A stretch of DNA of 64,000 nt. It comes from Wyeomyia smithii. Lineage: Eukaryota; Arthropoda; Insecta; Diptera; Culicidae. Below are positions 32,831 to 46,473 of this stretch, piece after piece. The stretch covers positions 233,319,771-233,383,770 of the forward strand of contig NC_073696.1 of the NCBI RefSeq assembly GCF_029784165.1, given 5' to 3'. The position numbers were made by a program, and so were the translations under genes. Positions within the stretch are counted from its first letter, which is position 1, and each line of letters opens with the position of its first letter. The notes under the pieces were generated by a model. That model ran no database searches. It saw nothing but the letters and a program-made list of their open reading frames with translations, and was not told the DNA's origin.

Positions 32831-35800
32831 TTTTCTTGATATACAACCTCCTAACAGATTTCTTTCTCCTTTACACGAGCAACAAACAAAAAAAAAACAG
32901 CACTAACATACCAAAAACACACAAGAGCATCGCATGTTGAAGTGCTTTGAATGATTCTCATTCCGCTAAAAATACTCATTTTTTCTCCTTTTGTTACCTC
33001 TGGCCGCAGAATGTGGATTAAATTTTAACGATCTTACGTTTTCTGTATTCAGAAAGTAAAAAAAACGCTGCAAGGGCAGATCATTGCTTCATGTCAAATT
33101 ACGTATTTCTGACGCTGACAACATTTTGATTTCAGCTCCAATTTTGGTGAACACTAGAACATGAAACTTGATGTCGGTAGAGGGAATATCAAACGCAGTG
33201 GGACGCTACACCCTGCCGGCCCCCTTAATCGATTGCCCACCCCCGCCGCCAGTAATGATGGTGCAATGCTTTCCTTACCTATAATATACACGTGAAGGCT
33301 TGAATACAAAATTTGTAGAAAAAAGCAAAGGATGGGGTGCGATTTTGCAAACTGGCTATAAACAGAATGGAAGCGCCCCGCCGAGTTTGATATTCCATTT
33401 AACATCTCATTCGACAAGCGCCGAAGACGGGGGTGCGCATGCGGAAAATTATCAAAGCCAGACGTGAAAATCTCAGCCCCTCTCGCACTCTTCGTGCTCA
33501 CGAGACGAGACGCCCAAAAGAAAAACCCCGAAAATGTACGACACAAACACACGAGACGAGCACAGGCAAAAAGCGAACCGGAACACAGAGACACAAGGCA
33601 GCGCTGCAGTTATGATTACCAAGTATGTGTTTGTGCACTTGAACAAGTTACAGCTACTCTACAGAGCCGTAGTAACACGCGTGGTGTATCTTGCCTCTGG
33701 AAAAATTTTATATTCATCATGTTCCGACTCATCGCTTCTGTGGCTCTCTGTTTGCTTTCAGTATAATTGCTCCGTGCTAATCGTTGTCGCTAACTTTGAT
33801 CTACTCTCTCTAGTACTAGTTCCAAGCGCTGATCGGAGGTGCTTTGGAAGAGGGATTTCACACCAATTCAGCTAGCTGTTTGTAGTACTCTCGCAGATTT
33901 TATTGAAACTTTGCGAGTTTAATGACGTCGATAATGCGAAATTAAATTTTAATGTAGCTGAAAAAAGTTGCTACAAAAATTAGGCACTCTTCGAAAAGGT
34001 GTCTAGATTTTTTTGTTACATTTCATGAACGCAATGTTTGTGTTACCGATGTCATCGAATTCGCAAAGTTTCACTGAAATCTGGGAAGATGCTGCCATGT
34101 CTTAAGACCGAGTTTGCGTAAAATCCTTCGGAAGCGTTACTGAATAACTTTTTTTCTATTTCTAAAAAAAATGCTAGAGCAAGACATCTTCCAGTAGATA
34201 CTGTTTGGTTATAGGCGGGCTAACACGTGCTTGGCTAACTATACGGCCTACGCTAGCTTTAGCTTCACGTTTCGTCCGCATGAGCGATGCGCTTTCTCTG
34301 GTGTTCGTGTGCGCGCGCACTAGTCAGTCGCACTAGAGATTAATTAGCGATCCGAGAGCCGGTGCTCCTATTTCTTTCTTTTTTTTTGCGCTGAGACTAT
34401 TTACACAAAACGCGCAACTGGCAAGAGTGATGATGATAACCTGTGAAGTGATCAGTCGCAGCAGAAAATAACGAGAGACAGGTTTCCTCGCCGTAAACTT
34501 GCATGCGCTCCCCCGCTCCGTTCGTTGTTGAACCGCAGCGAAGCTATATTATACAATCTGCTTGGCTGGAGGTAACGATTTTGAATACGAAGTATCGTTT
34601 TCTTCACTAGGTAATGATGGTATTCTAAGAATATGAAAATAAGAAAAACGATATGGGGTATTCAAACAATTGAGAGTAAAAATTTTGTACATTTTTTAGT
34701 TTTGAAGGTTTCAACATGCCGATGAATTCGTGTGTGAGGGGAAAGGGTGAATTATTTTCTTTCCAACCTTTCAGAGGCTTCCTCTGGTAGGAAGCCTGTT
34801 AAGAATGCGCCATTTTTTTGTCGAAAAAAAAATAACTAAAAGCAAACAGTGAACCGATCATGGCACCGCTGTAACGTTGACGAAAACGACGATCAATACA
34901 ACAAAAGAAAAGAAAAAAAAAGATAGCAGACAGTAGAGTGTCCGCTAAGCATAAATAACTGAAAGAAACACGAAAATCTAGTCAAAAGAAAAAGAAACTT
35001 TTACAAAAGCATAGTAGACACACAGGATAGGCTCTTTTACGCGTTAGTCTTTAATGTCTCCCTAATATATAAACAAAAGAAGCAAAACTGAAGAAACTAC
35101 TATTACTCTGTACTGAGAATGTGTATTTTGGTAAAGTGTAATGAAAGTGGTACTGCAATATTTATTCAAGGAAACTATAAACATAACTGTAACATACCAA
35201 TGTCGCCACATTTCGTTCAATCAACCACATTTTGCACACCGAAGGAGGGCAGAAACGCGAGCAAGCTATGATGAGAAATGATACGAAATAGTAAGATTAT
35301 ATTAATATTTTAGGAAAATTTTATTTATTTTTACATCTTATTTATTGAAAGATAATAGTAAACCGAGGTTTGAAATTCAAGCGGTGACAAAAATGAATGT
35401 GCTACGAATAATACCAACAATGAAAGCAAATAATGAACAGTGAAAAAACGCTGCAGGTGGAAACAGAAATACGCAAAGGATCTCATTTTAGTGTAAAACG
35501 TATGTGAAGCAGCAGCATGAGAATGCGGTTGAAATTTGAACAGACCTTACTCAAAGCCCATTAAAATTAGTTGAATTAAAGGAGAAAAAATCCTATCTAT
35601 AACATAACATACACAAGCGAAAAAAAAACGATGCGAAGAACGCGCAAATGAAAGAGACACAAAACAAACGACGAAACAAACGTACTTAGAAGCGTTAAGA
35701 GAGTAAATCGAATGAAAGCCATATTGTGGCCGCTGCCAGTCAGCTAGTGGAAAGTAAAGTAGAATCACTAGTTCACCACCTATCATGACGGGTGGAGTTG

Positions 35801-38800
35801 TTCTGTTTGTTACCCACACATACACACATACTCACTCACTCACTTACATTTCTGGTTTTCTTGCCAAGAGTCAGTTTTTTTTCCTATGGCTTCAAACGTT
35901 ATTTAAATGAACGCTGACAAAATTAACAAGTCCTTATGTGTCACTTCACAGGCAGTAGTTTTCTCTATTTTTACACAACCGGAGAAAACGAAACCCATTA
36001 GTTTACACAGGCCCAGAACCCACCATCGATCGCAAATAGCTGTCTCTTTGTTCGAAACCACAGAACAAGGTGGTATCGAACCCGCCTCTACTGTACATTT
36101 CGATCCGATCCGAATGTTGATCAAATTTTACTTGTTCTCTATCGATTTCAGAAATTCAGTTTTGCTTTCATTTTGTCGCAGCGTACGTTTGGCTCCGATC
36201 GAAATGCAAAATAGAGACGAATGTTTAAAAAACAATTCCAGCATTGAAAGTGTTTTGGGATATAAATTGCAATTTTTTACTTAGGCAAGCTGAAAACAAA
36301 CCATATACTAGTCTGAAAGTTTTGACCCTCGATAAACGAAGGGGTATATAAAGTAAAGCATAAATAATACTAAACCAATAACTAAAAGTATGAGAGAAAC
36401 ATAAAAATGTCGCACAGTAATTTTAAGACATGAAACATTAAACAAGTTATTGATATACACAAACTCTATAAGAATGAAATAGACGTCGCAAAGAGAATTT
36501 AGCTACTGCAAACATACAATAATACTCCGACTTTTTTCATATATATTTTTTTCCACTGAAACATGTTGATATTATAGTAACATATAAAATGTTAGATTGC
36601 ATTTTCTGCTTTATTTTCGTACTGTGTTTTTGATTTCCCCCAATCTATTTAAGTTTCACACAAAACATTCAACGTCAACGACGGGGTAGAGAGAGAGAGT
36701 CTCCAAGTTTTGATACATTCACTTACAACTTCTAGTCTCAAGAGCTGGCGGGACAGATCGCACTATTTGCCAGTCGACTGCCCGGAAGCATCTATGCAAA
36801 CAAAGTGTCATGGAACCCTCTACTCTACTAGCGCCGCTGCCACCAGTGAAGGATAGCAAAATCCCCAAATGCTAAACATCCGAATCTATTCCATTAAACT
36901 GTGATACGAGCTAAAGAACATGAAAAAAAATAACATTTAAGAAAAGCAAGAATGTGTTGACATACACACACATGTTTCGGCTCGATTGTACTACCCAAGC
37001 ACTGTGTGCCGTATATGTATATTTTTAGTCCCCGCCAAGAGTATAATGACTTTTTTCCAATCTTTTTCTTGCTCGCTCTTTGAAAAATTCCTTGCGCTTC
37101 TCGTGTCGTGGCTCAGCGCGATCGCTGTGGTGCCCCCGAAAGGGCACCAGCAAGCAAACAAATGCGACATACCCTACCCAGGACGCAACACATAAACTTG
37201 ACATTCGACGACAAAACATCAAAAAAAAGAAGAAGCAAAATGGCCTTTTGGAGCCAAAGAGCAAAGGAGAACATTTCTGTGCTCTCTGTTTTGTTCTGTT
37301 GCATTTTCAGTTTTTCACTTTTTACTTAGTTTAATTTCGTTCTTCTTTTTATTCTCTGATTATACGTTGTATAGTTTTTTCGTTTGTTTTGGTTACTTTC
37401 GTTTCGTGTTTTTAATTTTGATTAACGTGCGAAAACAAAGAAAAATCGTCACACCTGGAGAACCAAAAAAAAGCCTACTACACAGGTACAACAAAAACAA
37501 AACTGTTCACTGATAAGAGAGGGAGAGACAGGAAAAATCATTATTTGCTTTGAGTTCAACGTGCGCAACATTGATAGGAAACAAAATTTATTTCTGATTT
37601 ATCGTTTAGTTTATTTATATTATTGTATAAATGCTTATGTTTCAGCAGTTCAATCATGCAATCACACACACACAGACGGCGCATAGTTTTCTTTTTCTTT
37701 TCATTATGATTTCGGTTCGGCATAAAGAATTTATCCCCACACCACAGACACAGGATGTGTGTTATCAGACTAGGGCAAAAGACAGGATATCTAGGATAGA
37801 CGACAGGATTCGGGACAGAACGCCACCACCGGTTTATTATTGCTGTTGTCGTCGTCGGTTCTTGTGTTATTATTCTTCAGTTATTAATTGTTGTTTTCGT
37901 CTTCTTATTTTTATGCGGAATCGCAAATTAGTTTGTAATTTTATGTTTAATTTAGTTCGGATTTACCGACTGTGGAAGGTGGTAGTTTGTAAGAGAATAA
38001 CTAAAACAAGAAAAAAAAAACAAAAGTTCTGGCAAACAGATTACCCTTCCTCCGCAGATTGGTGAAGCCATCGACCATTAATTTAGGTATCCGCTCTTGG
38101 GTTTTATTTTATTTGAGCGCATGATTTATCAATGTTTATTTTGAACCATGTTTTTATGATTTCTTAATTTCATTTTTTTTCTTTTTGTGTGTTTTTTTCT
38201 TTCTTTTTTTAGGATTTTTGTTAGAAACAATTCAGAGTGATGTGTGCAATAGGATGCGACTATGTTTTCTTTCTTCTTCTCACCTTAATCTACCCACTCT
38301 TGATCTTGCTCTTTGCTTAGATTTTAAAACGAAACTATAAAAAAAACTAGTATGCATAGGTAGAGCGAAACCGACAGAGAGAACATTATTTATTTAAACT
38401 TCTCACACTTATTTAAAATCAAGTTTGAATTTGCAGAACGTTAGTATTTTAAGTATATTTTTGTAAAACTTTAGCGTATTTTCACCTATAATTTCCCATA
38501 AAACTGGCAATTTTGATTAACCCCATTCTCAAATCAAGACAGTTTGCAATCCATTCGAGCGTACTCTATTTTTTGAGTATCATTGCAATATACGCGGGAA
38601 AATTATTGTTGCAGTTCCTTATAACAAATTTCGATAAAGTAAATAGAAAACATTTGCATAAGAATCCAGCAAGATGTCCAAAGCCAGAAGCGTAACGTTT
38701 GGAAACAAAAGTACAAAGATGCTTGAAGAAGAGAGAGAGAGAGAAAAGAACAAATATCGGTAGCATTCCTGCAAGTTTTAAACACAAAACAATGAGTCGG

Positions 38801-41320
38801 TTCGAGACCGCTGGATTCTTATTGTCAAACGTGTAAAGCACACCTGACATTCTAAAAACATATTAAACGTAAAAAAAGAAACAATGGAATAGCTTGAGAA
38901 TATCGCTGAAAACAGCCACCATCGTAGCGAAAAATCACCACGAGTTTAACAAATTAGGCTTACATTTTGTTTTGTATCAACCCGTATGGATTTAACTATT
39001 TGTGCAACAGTCACCAGATACCGGCTCTTCAAGATAAAATGTAGCAAAAACTCTTAAAAAAAAACACTACTCACTTCGAATATTAGAGAATGAAGCCACG
39101 AATCGATAGTTAAAACGTCATCAAAAACATATTTTCACTTCGTGTAGTAGCTTTGAGTTGAAGTTTTCCTATCTGAAATTGCGTTTGTTTATTTCGGCTA
39201 GCTCCAAGAATCAATTAGCCACAAAACTATTTAAAACAAAAACCAGATCAAACCGTGAGCGAATTTCCGAAAGCATCAATTATGCTTTGATTTGTCATTA
39301 TTTATATTCGAATTAATCAATGTATGATTTTATTTTCCTGAATATGTTCTTGTGTATATATAAAAATTATAAAAGCAAAACATTAAAATAGTAAAAAAAT
39401 ATGGGATACAATAAAATCTTATAATTTATGTCCGTTTTTCTTCATTTTATTTTTCCGTTATTCCGTTATTGGTTTCCACCAGAACAACAGTAAAAAAAAT
39501 AGTACGAACAAAAACACAAACGAGAGTTACAATTTGGCGTGTGTGCTTTGTTTACTTCCACTCTTGATTTCGTTTATTGTGTCGTTACCAACCAAAAAAA
39601 AATATACATATATCTCTGTTTCGTTGTTCGTCTATCCTTTTGGGTTTACTTAAAAGTTTGTCAAAAAGTCGAACGTTTCACAAACTACCATCACAAAACA
39701 AAAAGTTTGTCCAACATTCTCCCAAACATACACACACACACATGTACGCACACATTGTCACACATCACCCACGACCTCTTCACGCTGCCGTTCTTCAAAA
39801 GCACACGCTTTTTCTAGCCGGTAGTCGAAACGTCGGCTGAAAAAAAAACAACACCAGCTCTTCAAAAGTCCCGGTTTTTGTTTTGAGTTTTGATGACAAT
39901 CATCCGCCTAATGAGAGGAGCTCACAAACAAGCAACCCAAAAAGAAAACAAAAATAAAAATACGCCACCACAATTCGGTTTGATTCGACAAACGTTCGTA
40001 TTTTGTTCTGATAATAGGTTGCTTCGGCTTTCTCTCACACCTTATAGATTATCTTAACTGTAATAGAACCAGCTTAAGTTCCCGATTAGAATTTTGCATT
40101 TTCCGGTTGTTGTGTGCGTGTGCGTGTGTGCGTATATCTCGCAAGATTCAGTTTTAGTTCGGCAAAAATCACGTTGAAAAAAAAAAAACCAAAAGCCTAC
40201 CAAATCTGTTCACGCATCGTTTTGTAAGCGTATTTTTTTCGGTCAAGAGACAATAATTTCAGTTGATTATTATTATTCTCTTTATGTGGGTAAGTAATGA
40301 ATTCGATTTACTTTTTTATTACAATTTCTTCCTGTTTTTTCGTTGTATGTTTACTGTCACCCCGAATTCCAATACTCCCCCCGTATTCTGTTACTTTTTT
40401 TGACTTTTATTTTGTCCGTTCTTGTTGGTGAATCGCAGTAGACCAGTGAGCTTTTGCGATTCACCAAACAAACTTCGCTTCCTTCATCAAAGTTGTCAAA
40501 TTTCGAGACTATGTTTCAAATGAATCCGATATCATTCAGCAATGGCGAAGTTTAGTCCTATCCCCAACATGCATTAATTTTAATTTTTGTAATTTCTACG
40601 AATCATCTAGAAAAAAATACCAGCAACATTCCATATGTGTGTGTTTTAGGTGCAAACTTTTTGTACTTTGTTTAGCATGCAGTTCGTGAGTAGTTTGCCC
40701 CACACAGTCGAAATTTAAAACTCACTTTGTTTCACCAAAAAAATAAAATAAAACTTTTTTCCCCATATATTATTTGTTAGTTCCGTAAACGTTTCAAGAT
40801 ATTGTTGTCTATTATTATATTTATAAACTTTAACCGATTGATTCCGTTCGTTTTTCAGTTCGAAAGTACGCAATTTTTGTCACAATTTTATGATTAACCA
40901 TATGAGTACATTTTTTAATTTATTTTCAGCCAAAGATAGCAAGTGCAAAACAAATATGTATATGTTTCTCACTTCCAGGTACATTTCACATGTTTCATTA
41001 TTGGTTTGTTGTTCCATGATATTGCTGCGGCAAATCTGCATAAGTTTGTTGACTTGATTTTTTCGTCATATGTTCAGAGTTCTAATTACAAATCAAAGCA
41101 GCTCAAAAACCACTCAATTTCTCGGATCAAGAAATGACGAAAAAGTTAGAGTAATAATTTCCCTTGCTTGTAAGGGGACAAGAGGAAGTAGAAAGCATCA
41201 AAGAAGGCTGTGAGTTTCTGGAAAACGTTTTCCAGAATCCCAAAATTAAAACCATTCAAGACTGAAACTAACGTACAAAGCGTAGCGAAAAAAAAAATAG
41301 TAATAAATAAAAGTTGTTTA
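32831..41320 (+). promoter_or_regulatory. Probable long 3' UTR of elav
   Basis: About 8.5 kb directly after the stop with no convincing ORF and almost no recognisable transposon, unlike every other non-coding region here. It is rich in U- and A-runs and ATTTA/TTTTT words. AATAAA hexamers occur at 39410-39415 and 41302-41311 (double), and again at 42349-42358. A very long neuronal 3' UTR is known for fly elav, so extension here is plausible. The true end is not established. Confidence 0.55.
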
Positions 41321-42946
41321 GAAAAAATATAAAAACGCTTGTTTAAATCATTCCGGTCGCTGAGAAACCGAATCTCGAGTCTTTACCGGCGAATTGGGCG
41401 CGGTAGCAAAATCAAAATTTTCCGTACCCACCACACGCGTGCGCCCTGAAACCACCCGCCGTAGCTCAATTCTTGAGCCTCTTCTATTGCCCACACCGTC
41501 TTTGGCCCGAGAAAAACCGGGCAGCCACGGGTGTGTTCACCCGGGAAAATCGATAACGGATTGGTATTCCGCTGAAAGTCAGCAGACGAAACAGTTTATA
41601 TGCGAAGTCGCTTCTGCTTGGCGTCGTGAATTCTAAAGTGAAACATATCACCAGCTGTCGTCATCAATGGGGGTGGGAAGGGTAGGTTTTTGTTGAATGT
41701 GTCTCTTGATTGTATTGAAAAATATCACAAGCATATAATAAAACCTTTTCCTGTAGCAAATCACATTATGATCTTAACTTCTCCCAATTCTATTCTGATT
41801 TTAACATCTTCTAATTCTATCAAACTGTGAGTTAGGTTTTTTTCAAGTCACTTATGCCTAATTTCTAGTTGGCTGTTAAGAAATTGTCTGACTATTCCAT
41901 GTAAAAGAATCACACCGCGACTATAAAGAAACAATTAGGGTTTTATTGGAATTGGATGCTTCATGATTTTGCTCGGTCTAGTCTATTCTTAAGTTACAAA
42001 ACCAAAAAATATTTATAGCCAATAAAGTTTGTCGCCCTATTAACAAAAACCGAAGCAAAAAATAATCAAGATCACGATTTTCTTCGGAAAAACTTTTAAA
42101 CAAATCTGGTTTTATTACATAGGTACTTGAATTAAAATGATTCTGCCGTTCTACAATATTTGTCCCATGTTCCAAATCGAGCAAACGAGACAAAACAATC
42201 AAATTTTTAAAATGCTTTTACGCATTACGTCAATATGACAAATGCAATTATGGGTTTAAAATTATCAGTTTATAGTAGTTTAATAGTTATGGGTTTAAAA
42301 CTCTAGTTGATTGATTTTCGTTCTAACTCTTCTTCCATTCCTTTTCTGAATAAATAAAGCTTTCTAATTTTGCAGAAAAAAGAACACGCTGGTCTTGTTG
42401 CCTGTGGCGATAGTTAGAATGAAAGTTCAGTTAATTGAATAAGTATTAGATGCCCCCCCCCCCCCATTAAAAAGGGAGATTACTCATTTTTATCATGTTT
42501 GAACGTTTTCAATTCTCACCCTTTGGCTACACACAAAGGAACTGTTCCAACTTTCAATTCGAATGCCCATCGTGCGTTTATCTTCTTATGAGTAATGCAT
42601 TCAGACGACAAATCAGCCCACAATGTTGTTTGGAAATATATATATTAAAATAGACCCATTGGTGATAAAAAACGAAAACCAACTAACAGTAACAAGAAAT
42701 CATAACTCATGAATCTTCGAATCAAAATTAGTGTTTGAATTTGCTGTGATCCCGGACCAACACATACGATTCGCATAGGTTCTCTAGAATTCCTCACATT
42801 AGTCCGTCCATTTATGGATCAACGTTTAGCTAATTTGCGCAACAATTTCTGCTTTTCTCTTTTCTTTCACAAGCATTCTTCAACCATTTGGCTGAATTCA
42901 AATCAGTTTTCTTTTTGGCCTTCCCTTTTCCCGTCGGGATGCGGTA
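41321..42946. other. Region downstream of the elav poly(A) candidates, no gene seen
   Basis: Mostly AT-rich. It includes a further double AATAAA at 42349-42358 and a 13-nt poly(C) run at 42453-42465. No coding feature recognised. Confidence 0.4.
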
Positions 42947-43081
42947 TATTTTTCCAAATCTGTACCATATTTCCAGTTCGCTTATTTTTCGCTCTCCCTA
43001 CTGCACATACTGTCTGCTTAATGAACTTGTGTGTTAACGAGTAAAAGCCGTTGTTAAAAATAGAAATTTAGTTCGAAAAAC
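42947..43081. repeat. Inverted copy of the dispersed repeat at 29146-29303
   Basis: The reverse complement shares the GAACTAAATTTCTATTTTTA, AGCAGACAGTAT and AATAAGCGAACTGGAAATATG words with the 29.2-kb copy. Confidence 0.7.
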
Positions 43082-44110
43082 TTTCCTTCTCCATTTTTCT
43101 ATTATTTCAAACTGAATTTAAGATCATTTTCTTAATTTTTTGTTTTTTTTTCTGGATTCCAGGAGCGTTTCCAAGCAGTTAGTCTGGAATACCTAGTTTG
43201 TTTAACTTACCCTTTTCTCAGATGAATTTTTGACATAATATGAGACGATTTTTTTTTTTGTTTCTTCTCAACCAAAGAAGCATCTTTCAGCCGATTTGAG
43301 CTGAACTTAGAATTCATCGTTTTTATTTGATAAAGTGTTTTCAGCTGTTTCCAGCTACAGAGTTATAAACTTGATATAGTTTTTTCTTGAGTTTGGTGGT
43401 TTTTGCTGGTTTATAGTTGCTATTTTAAGTTATTACTTCTACCTTTGTAAAAACAATTTTATCTTTCTAGATTCTACAGAAGGTTTCTGCCATATTAAAT
43501 CCTTTTGTTTTTGGTCACTTATTTGGTTTCTTTAAGCGATTAACAACTAATTCAGAAAGCAAAGTCTTTGTAGAATGGATTTTTGAATCTACTGAGTTAT
43601 TTTGCTGGCGTGTGTTTTCAATCGAGCAAAGCATACTTTGTAATTATATTTCTTTCGGTTTCTTCTGAGCTATGAAGGCGTTTGCTTTGCCCATTCTGCT
43701 TTGCCATTTTCTGGTTTTTTGGTGCATTTTTCAGCCCTCTGAAGATGAATTTTGATGGAATTTTTATCATTTATGGCTTTCCTGGTTTGGGGGTTATTCA
43801 CTAAATGAATCACAGAAATAAAACACGCTTGTCCACGAGCGGGAACGGGGGGGTCTGAAATGACGATTTTTGTGTCCACACGAAATGTGACAGCCCCTTA
43901 TTCCGATACAAAAAAAAAAAAAAAACTGGAGAAGTGTATTTTTGTTTAACAATTAATAAGAAGAGTATCCATCCATTTTGATAACTACCCCAACCCTATT
44001 GTGATGGGCCGAGAAGTGGAGAATTGTCTCATGGACTGATATTGTTAAGTGAAACCACTGACGTAGCGTGGGGGGGCGGTGAGGATATTTACATGCGTGG
44101 CATCTTCAAA
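43082..44110. other. Spacer, no gene seen
   Basis: T-rich DNA, then short G-runs (GCGGGAACGGGGGGGTCTG at about 43840, GTGGGGGGGCGG at about 44070) of a kind often found in mosquito repeats. No feature could be delimited. Confidence 0.35.
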
Positions 44111-44134
44111 AGGGTGACATCCGCGAGAATAAAT

Positions 44135-44516
44135 CCACTGTCCTACAGCGATTTAGAACTTCTAATGGGATCTAGTGTAGGTTATAGGTCTTGTTAAATG
44201 TAACATTCGTTCATACTAGAAATTTTCCAAATACCCCTAAAATCTGAAGTTATAGTCTCAAAATATGGTTTTTGAACCTCATTGTATAATTTTTTTTTAA
44301 CTCAGTCATTTCTCAACCCATTTTCAATATTTTAGGAGTTTTGGAAAAGGGATAAACAGAACTTTCAAAATATATACAGGTACTCGTTTGAAAGCTCTGT
44401 TAAATCGGTTGAGTTAAAAAAATTGTATGTAGTGAGGTGTTTGAAAAATACACTCTACAAGACCTACAACCTACACTAGGTCCCATTAGAAGTTCTAAAT
44501 CGCTATAGCACAGTGT
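44135..44516. mobile_element. Foldback element of about 380 bp
   Basis: Inverted arms: AGCGATTTAGAACTTCTAAT at the left and ATTAGAAGTTCTAAATCGCT at the right, continuing inward through CTAGTGTAGGTT / AACCTACACTAG and into a diverged interior. Related direct words flank it (GGTGACATCCGCGAGAATAA at 44113, GGTGACACCCGCGAAAATTA at 44542). Confidence 0.75.
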
Positions 44517-44559
44517 TATCATGTGTTTCATTCTTAACGAGGTGACACCCGCGAAAATT

Positions 44560-45644
44560 ATATACATTTTCTCTTATCGGTTGCAAAACAATTTTACCGC
44601 AACATCCAAATTTTCCGTCCCGGGTGTCTCTGAAAATCATTTTGGTTCCAGATATAACCACACTGGTTGGTATTTGGCCATTTTCGGCTGTATTCTAGTA
44701 ACCGAAAGTCACCATTTTGGATTTCAAAATGGGGTCTGAACTTGATTTCCGGTGTCTGGGCATAATCTCGATTCTGGAATGATCATTTTTGGCTAATATC
44801 CAGCAACCGGATGTTGCCCCTTCGATTTTTAAAATAGAATCTGGTGTCAATTTTGGCTTCTGTGCATCATCATAGTCCTTCCAGTTCGTCTAGAGATACG
44901 GTGCTGTCCTAACAAGCCTGTCGTCGTAGGTTCGAGCCCCGGTTCGGGAGAGACTGTTAGTGTCAGTAGGATCGTAGCGCTAGCCGAGCAATTGTCCTGT
45001 ACACTTAAGAATTGGCTGCGAAGTCTGTATATAATTGAATAAAAGGCCGATTTCCGATGCGGAATTAGCACCAAGACTGCTTTTTTTGCATTATCCCGAT
45101 TACGGAAATACCCATATTGGATGGTAGATATTTGACCATTCTAAAAAGCCAGAAGTCGCCATATTGGATTTCAAAATGGCGTCTGAATTTGATTCCCGGT
45201 CTCTGGGCACCAGTTTTGTCCCAGAAATGCCCTTATTTTTATTTTTCCATCTTTATTTTCCCATCAAAGGCTGTTTCCGAAAACCAGAAGCGGCCACCTA
45301 GGATTTAAAATGGCGTCTGGGGACGATTTATGGCTTATGTGCATCATCTAGATTACGGAAATAATTGGGCATTTTTGGCAGTTTCATTGGAACCCTTCCC
45401 TCTTCTATAAGGGAGGGGATCCATACAAATGAAACACGAATTTCGCACAGCTCGAGAACCAATCAACCAAATACAACGAAATTTGGCATGTGAATTTTTT
45501 TAGAGGTAACAAATATGTCCATAATGGTTCAGTACCCCTCCCTCTTCTGTGAGGGAGGGGTGCCAAACAAATGAAACATAAATTTCTGCGCATCTCTAGA
45601 ACTAATCAAATAAATGAAACCAAATTTGGCAGGTGAATGTTTCT
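44560..45644 (-). repeat. Diverged tandem-repeat block, left of the R1-clade LINE
   Basis: Repeating words ATTTGGATTTCAAAATGG, CATAATCTCGATTCTGGAA and GAAGTCGCCATATTGG recur about every 130-150 bp, in the opposite orientation to 49950-51180. From 45380 the block changes to a unit with CCCTCCCTCTTCT, CAAATGAAACA and GGTAACAAA. Confidence 0.7.
44872..45087 (+). mobile_element. tRNA-type SINE
   Basis: The B-box-like GGTTCGAGCCC at 44929-44939 and a plausible A box near 44887-44900 indicate a tRNA-derived pol III head. The body ends in a T-run at 45081-45087. It interrupts the tandem monomer, with similar 8-bp flanks GCATCATC (44864) and GCATTATC (45088), a probable decayed TSD. Confidence 0.7.
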
Positions 45645-45658
45645 AGGGGTAACAAACA
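45645..45658. repeat. 14-bp TSD of R1-clade LINE, left copy
   Basis: AGGGGTAACAAACA, identical to 49620-49633. Confidence 0.92.
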
Positions 45659-46471
45659 AACGGCGTAGCCACGGATTGGACCACCGTGGTGAATAAGAAG
45701 CGGCAGAAGCGGGAACGACGCGCGAAGCGCGGCGACCGCAATAAGAAGCCGCAAGGGGCGAGTAGGCGGAGCAAGGGTGACGCCCTCATTTTCAAGACCG
45801 ATGCGTCTAAGTACGCCGAAGTCTTGAAGGCCATGAGAGGCGAACCCAAGCTCAAAGACCTCGGCACGGACGTCAGGACAATTCGTCGGTCACTCACCGG
45901 CAAGATGATCCTCGAACTCCGCAAAGAGGCGAAGGGCAAGGGCTGTGCCTATAAAAAGACGGCCCAGGAAGTGCTAGGCGAGGAGGTTAAAATCCGAGCC
46001 CTCACTCCTGAAGTGACTCTCCAGCTTAAAAACCTGGACGAGATCACCGAAGGGTGTGACATAGCACAAGCCTTCGAACGTGAGTGTGGAGTGGTAGTAA
46101 CCGCAGAGGCAGTTCGTCTCCGCAGGGGCCCGGCCGGCACCCAGGTTGCTACCATAAAGCTTCCACTAACGGAGGGTAACAAGGCCCTGAAGAAGGCCAC
46201 GTTGAAGGTGGGTTGGTCGGTCTGCCCTCTGGGCACCTTCCAACAGCATGACGTTTGCTTCAGGTGCTTTGAGCGGGGGCATAAATCCTGGTCGTGCAAA
46301 GGGCCCGACAGGTCCAATTTATGCCGCCGCTGCGGTGGCGCAGGCCACAAGGCACGGGACTGCGGTGCACCTCCCAAGTGTCTGGTATGTACCGGTAAAC
46401 GGGACGCCAAACACGCCATGGGAGGCCCCAAGTGTCCGGCTGCACGGCCGGCTACTAAACCGCAGGCCTGA
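45659..46471 (+). CDS. R1-clade LINE ORF1, Gag-like, N-terminally truncated
   Basis: The frame is open from the 5' junction with no upstream ATG, giving about 270 residues. A basic N-terminal part (KKRQKRERRAKRG) is followed by a conserved mid-domain (GCDIAQAFERECGV). Three zinc-knuckle-like motifs follow: CFRCFERGHKSWSC (CX2CX4HX4C), CRRCGGAGHKARDC (CX2CX4HX4C) and a third starting CLVCTGKRDAKHAMGGPKC. Presumably it binds element RNA. R1 ORF1 proteins are usually much longer, so the missing part is the N-terminal half. Confidence 0.85.
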   Translation, partial: NGVATDWTTVVNKKRQKRERRAKRGDRNKKPQGASRRSKGDALIFKTDASKYAEVLKAMRGEPKLKDLGTDVRTIRRSLTGKMILELRKEAKGKGCAYKKTAQEVLGEEVKIRALTPEVTLQLKNLDEITEGCDIAQAFERECGVVVTAEAVRLRRGPAGTQVATIKLPLTEGNKALKKATLKVGWSVCPLGTFQQHDVCFRCFERGHKSWSCKGPDRSNLCRRCGGAGHKARDCGAPPKCLVCTGKRDAKHAMGGPKCPAARPATKPQA

Positions 46472-46473
46472 GG

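Noticed and set aside
35907..36284. 125-codon frame downstream of elav
   Set aside because: No similarity recognised, and composition matches the surrounding probable 3' UTR.
39815..39850. Second hammerhead-like motif (GTCGAAACGTCGG)
   Set aside because: GAAA with flanking complementarity, but no CTGANGA box at the right distance.
42814..43044. 76-codon frame
   Set aside because: Overlaps a dispersed repeat also found at 29146-29303; not a gene.
44881..44945. tRNA gene
   Set aside because: B-box-like sequence is present, but no cloverleaf could be drawn and the body continues into a SINE tail with probable TSDs. Called as a SINE instead.
45949..46431. 160-codon minus-strand frame
   Set aside because: Antisense shadow of the R1-clade ORF1; composition mirrors that coding strand.
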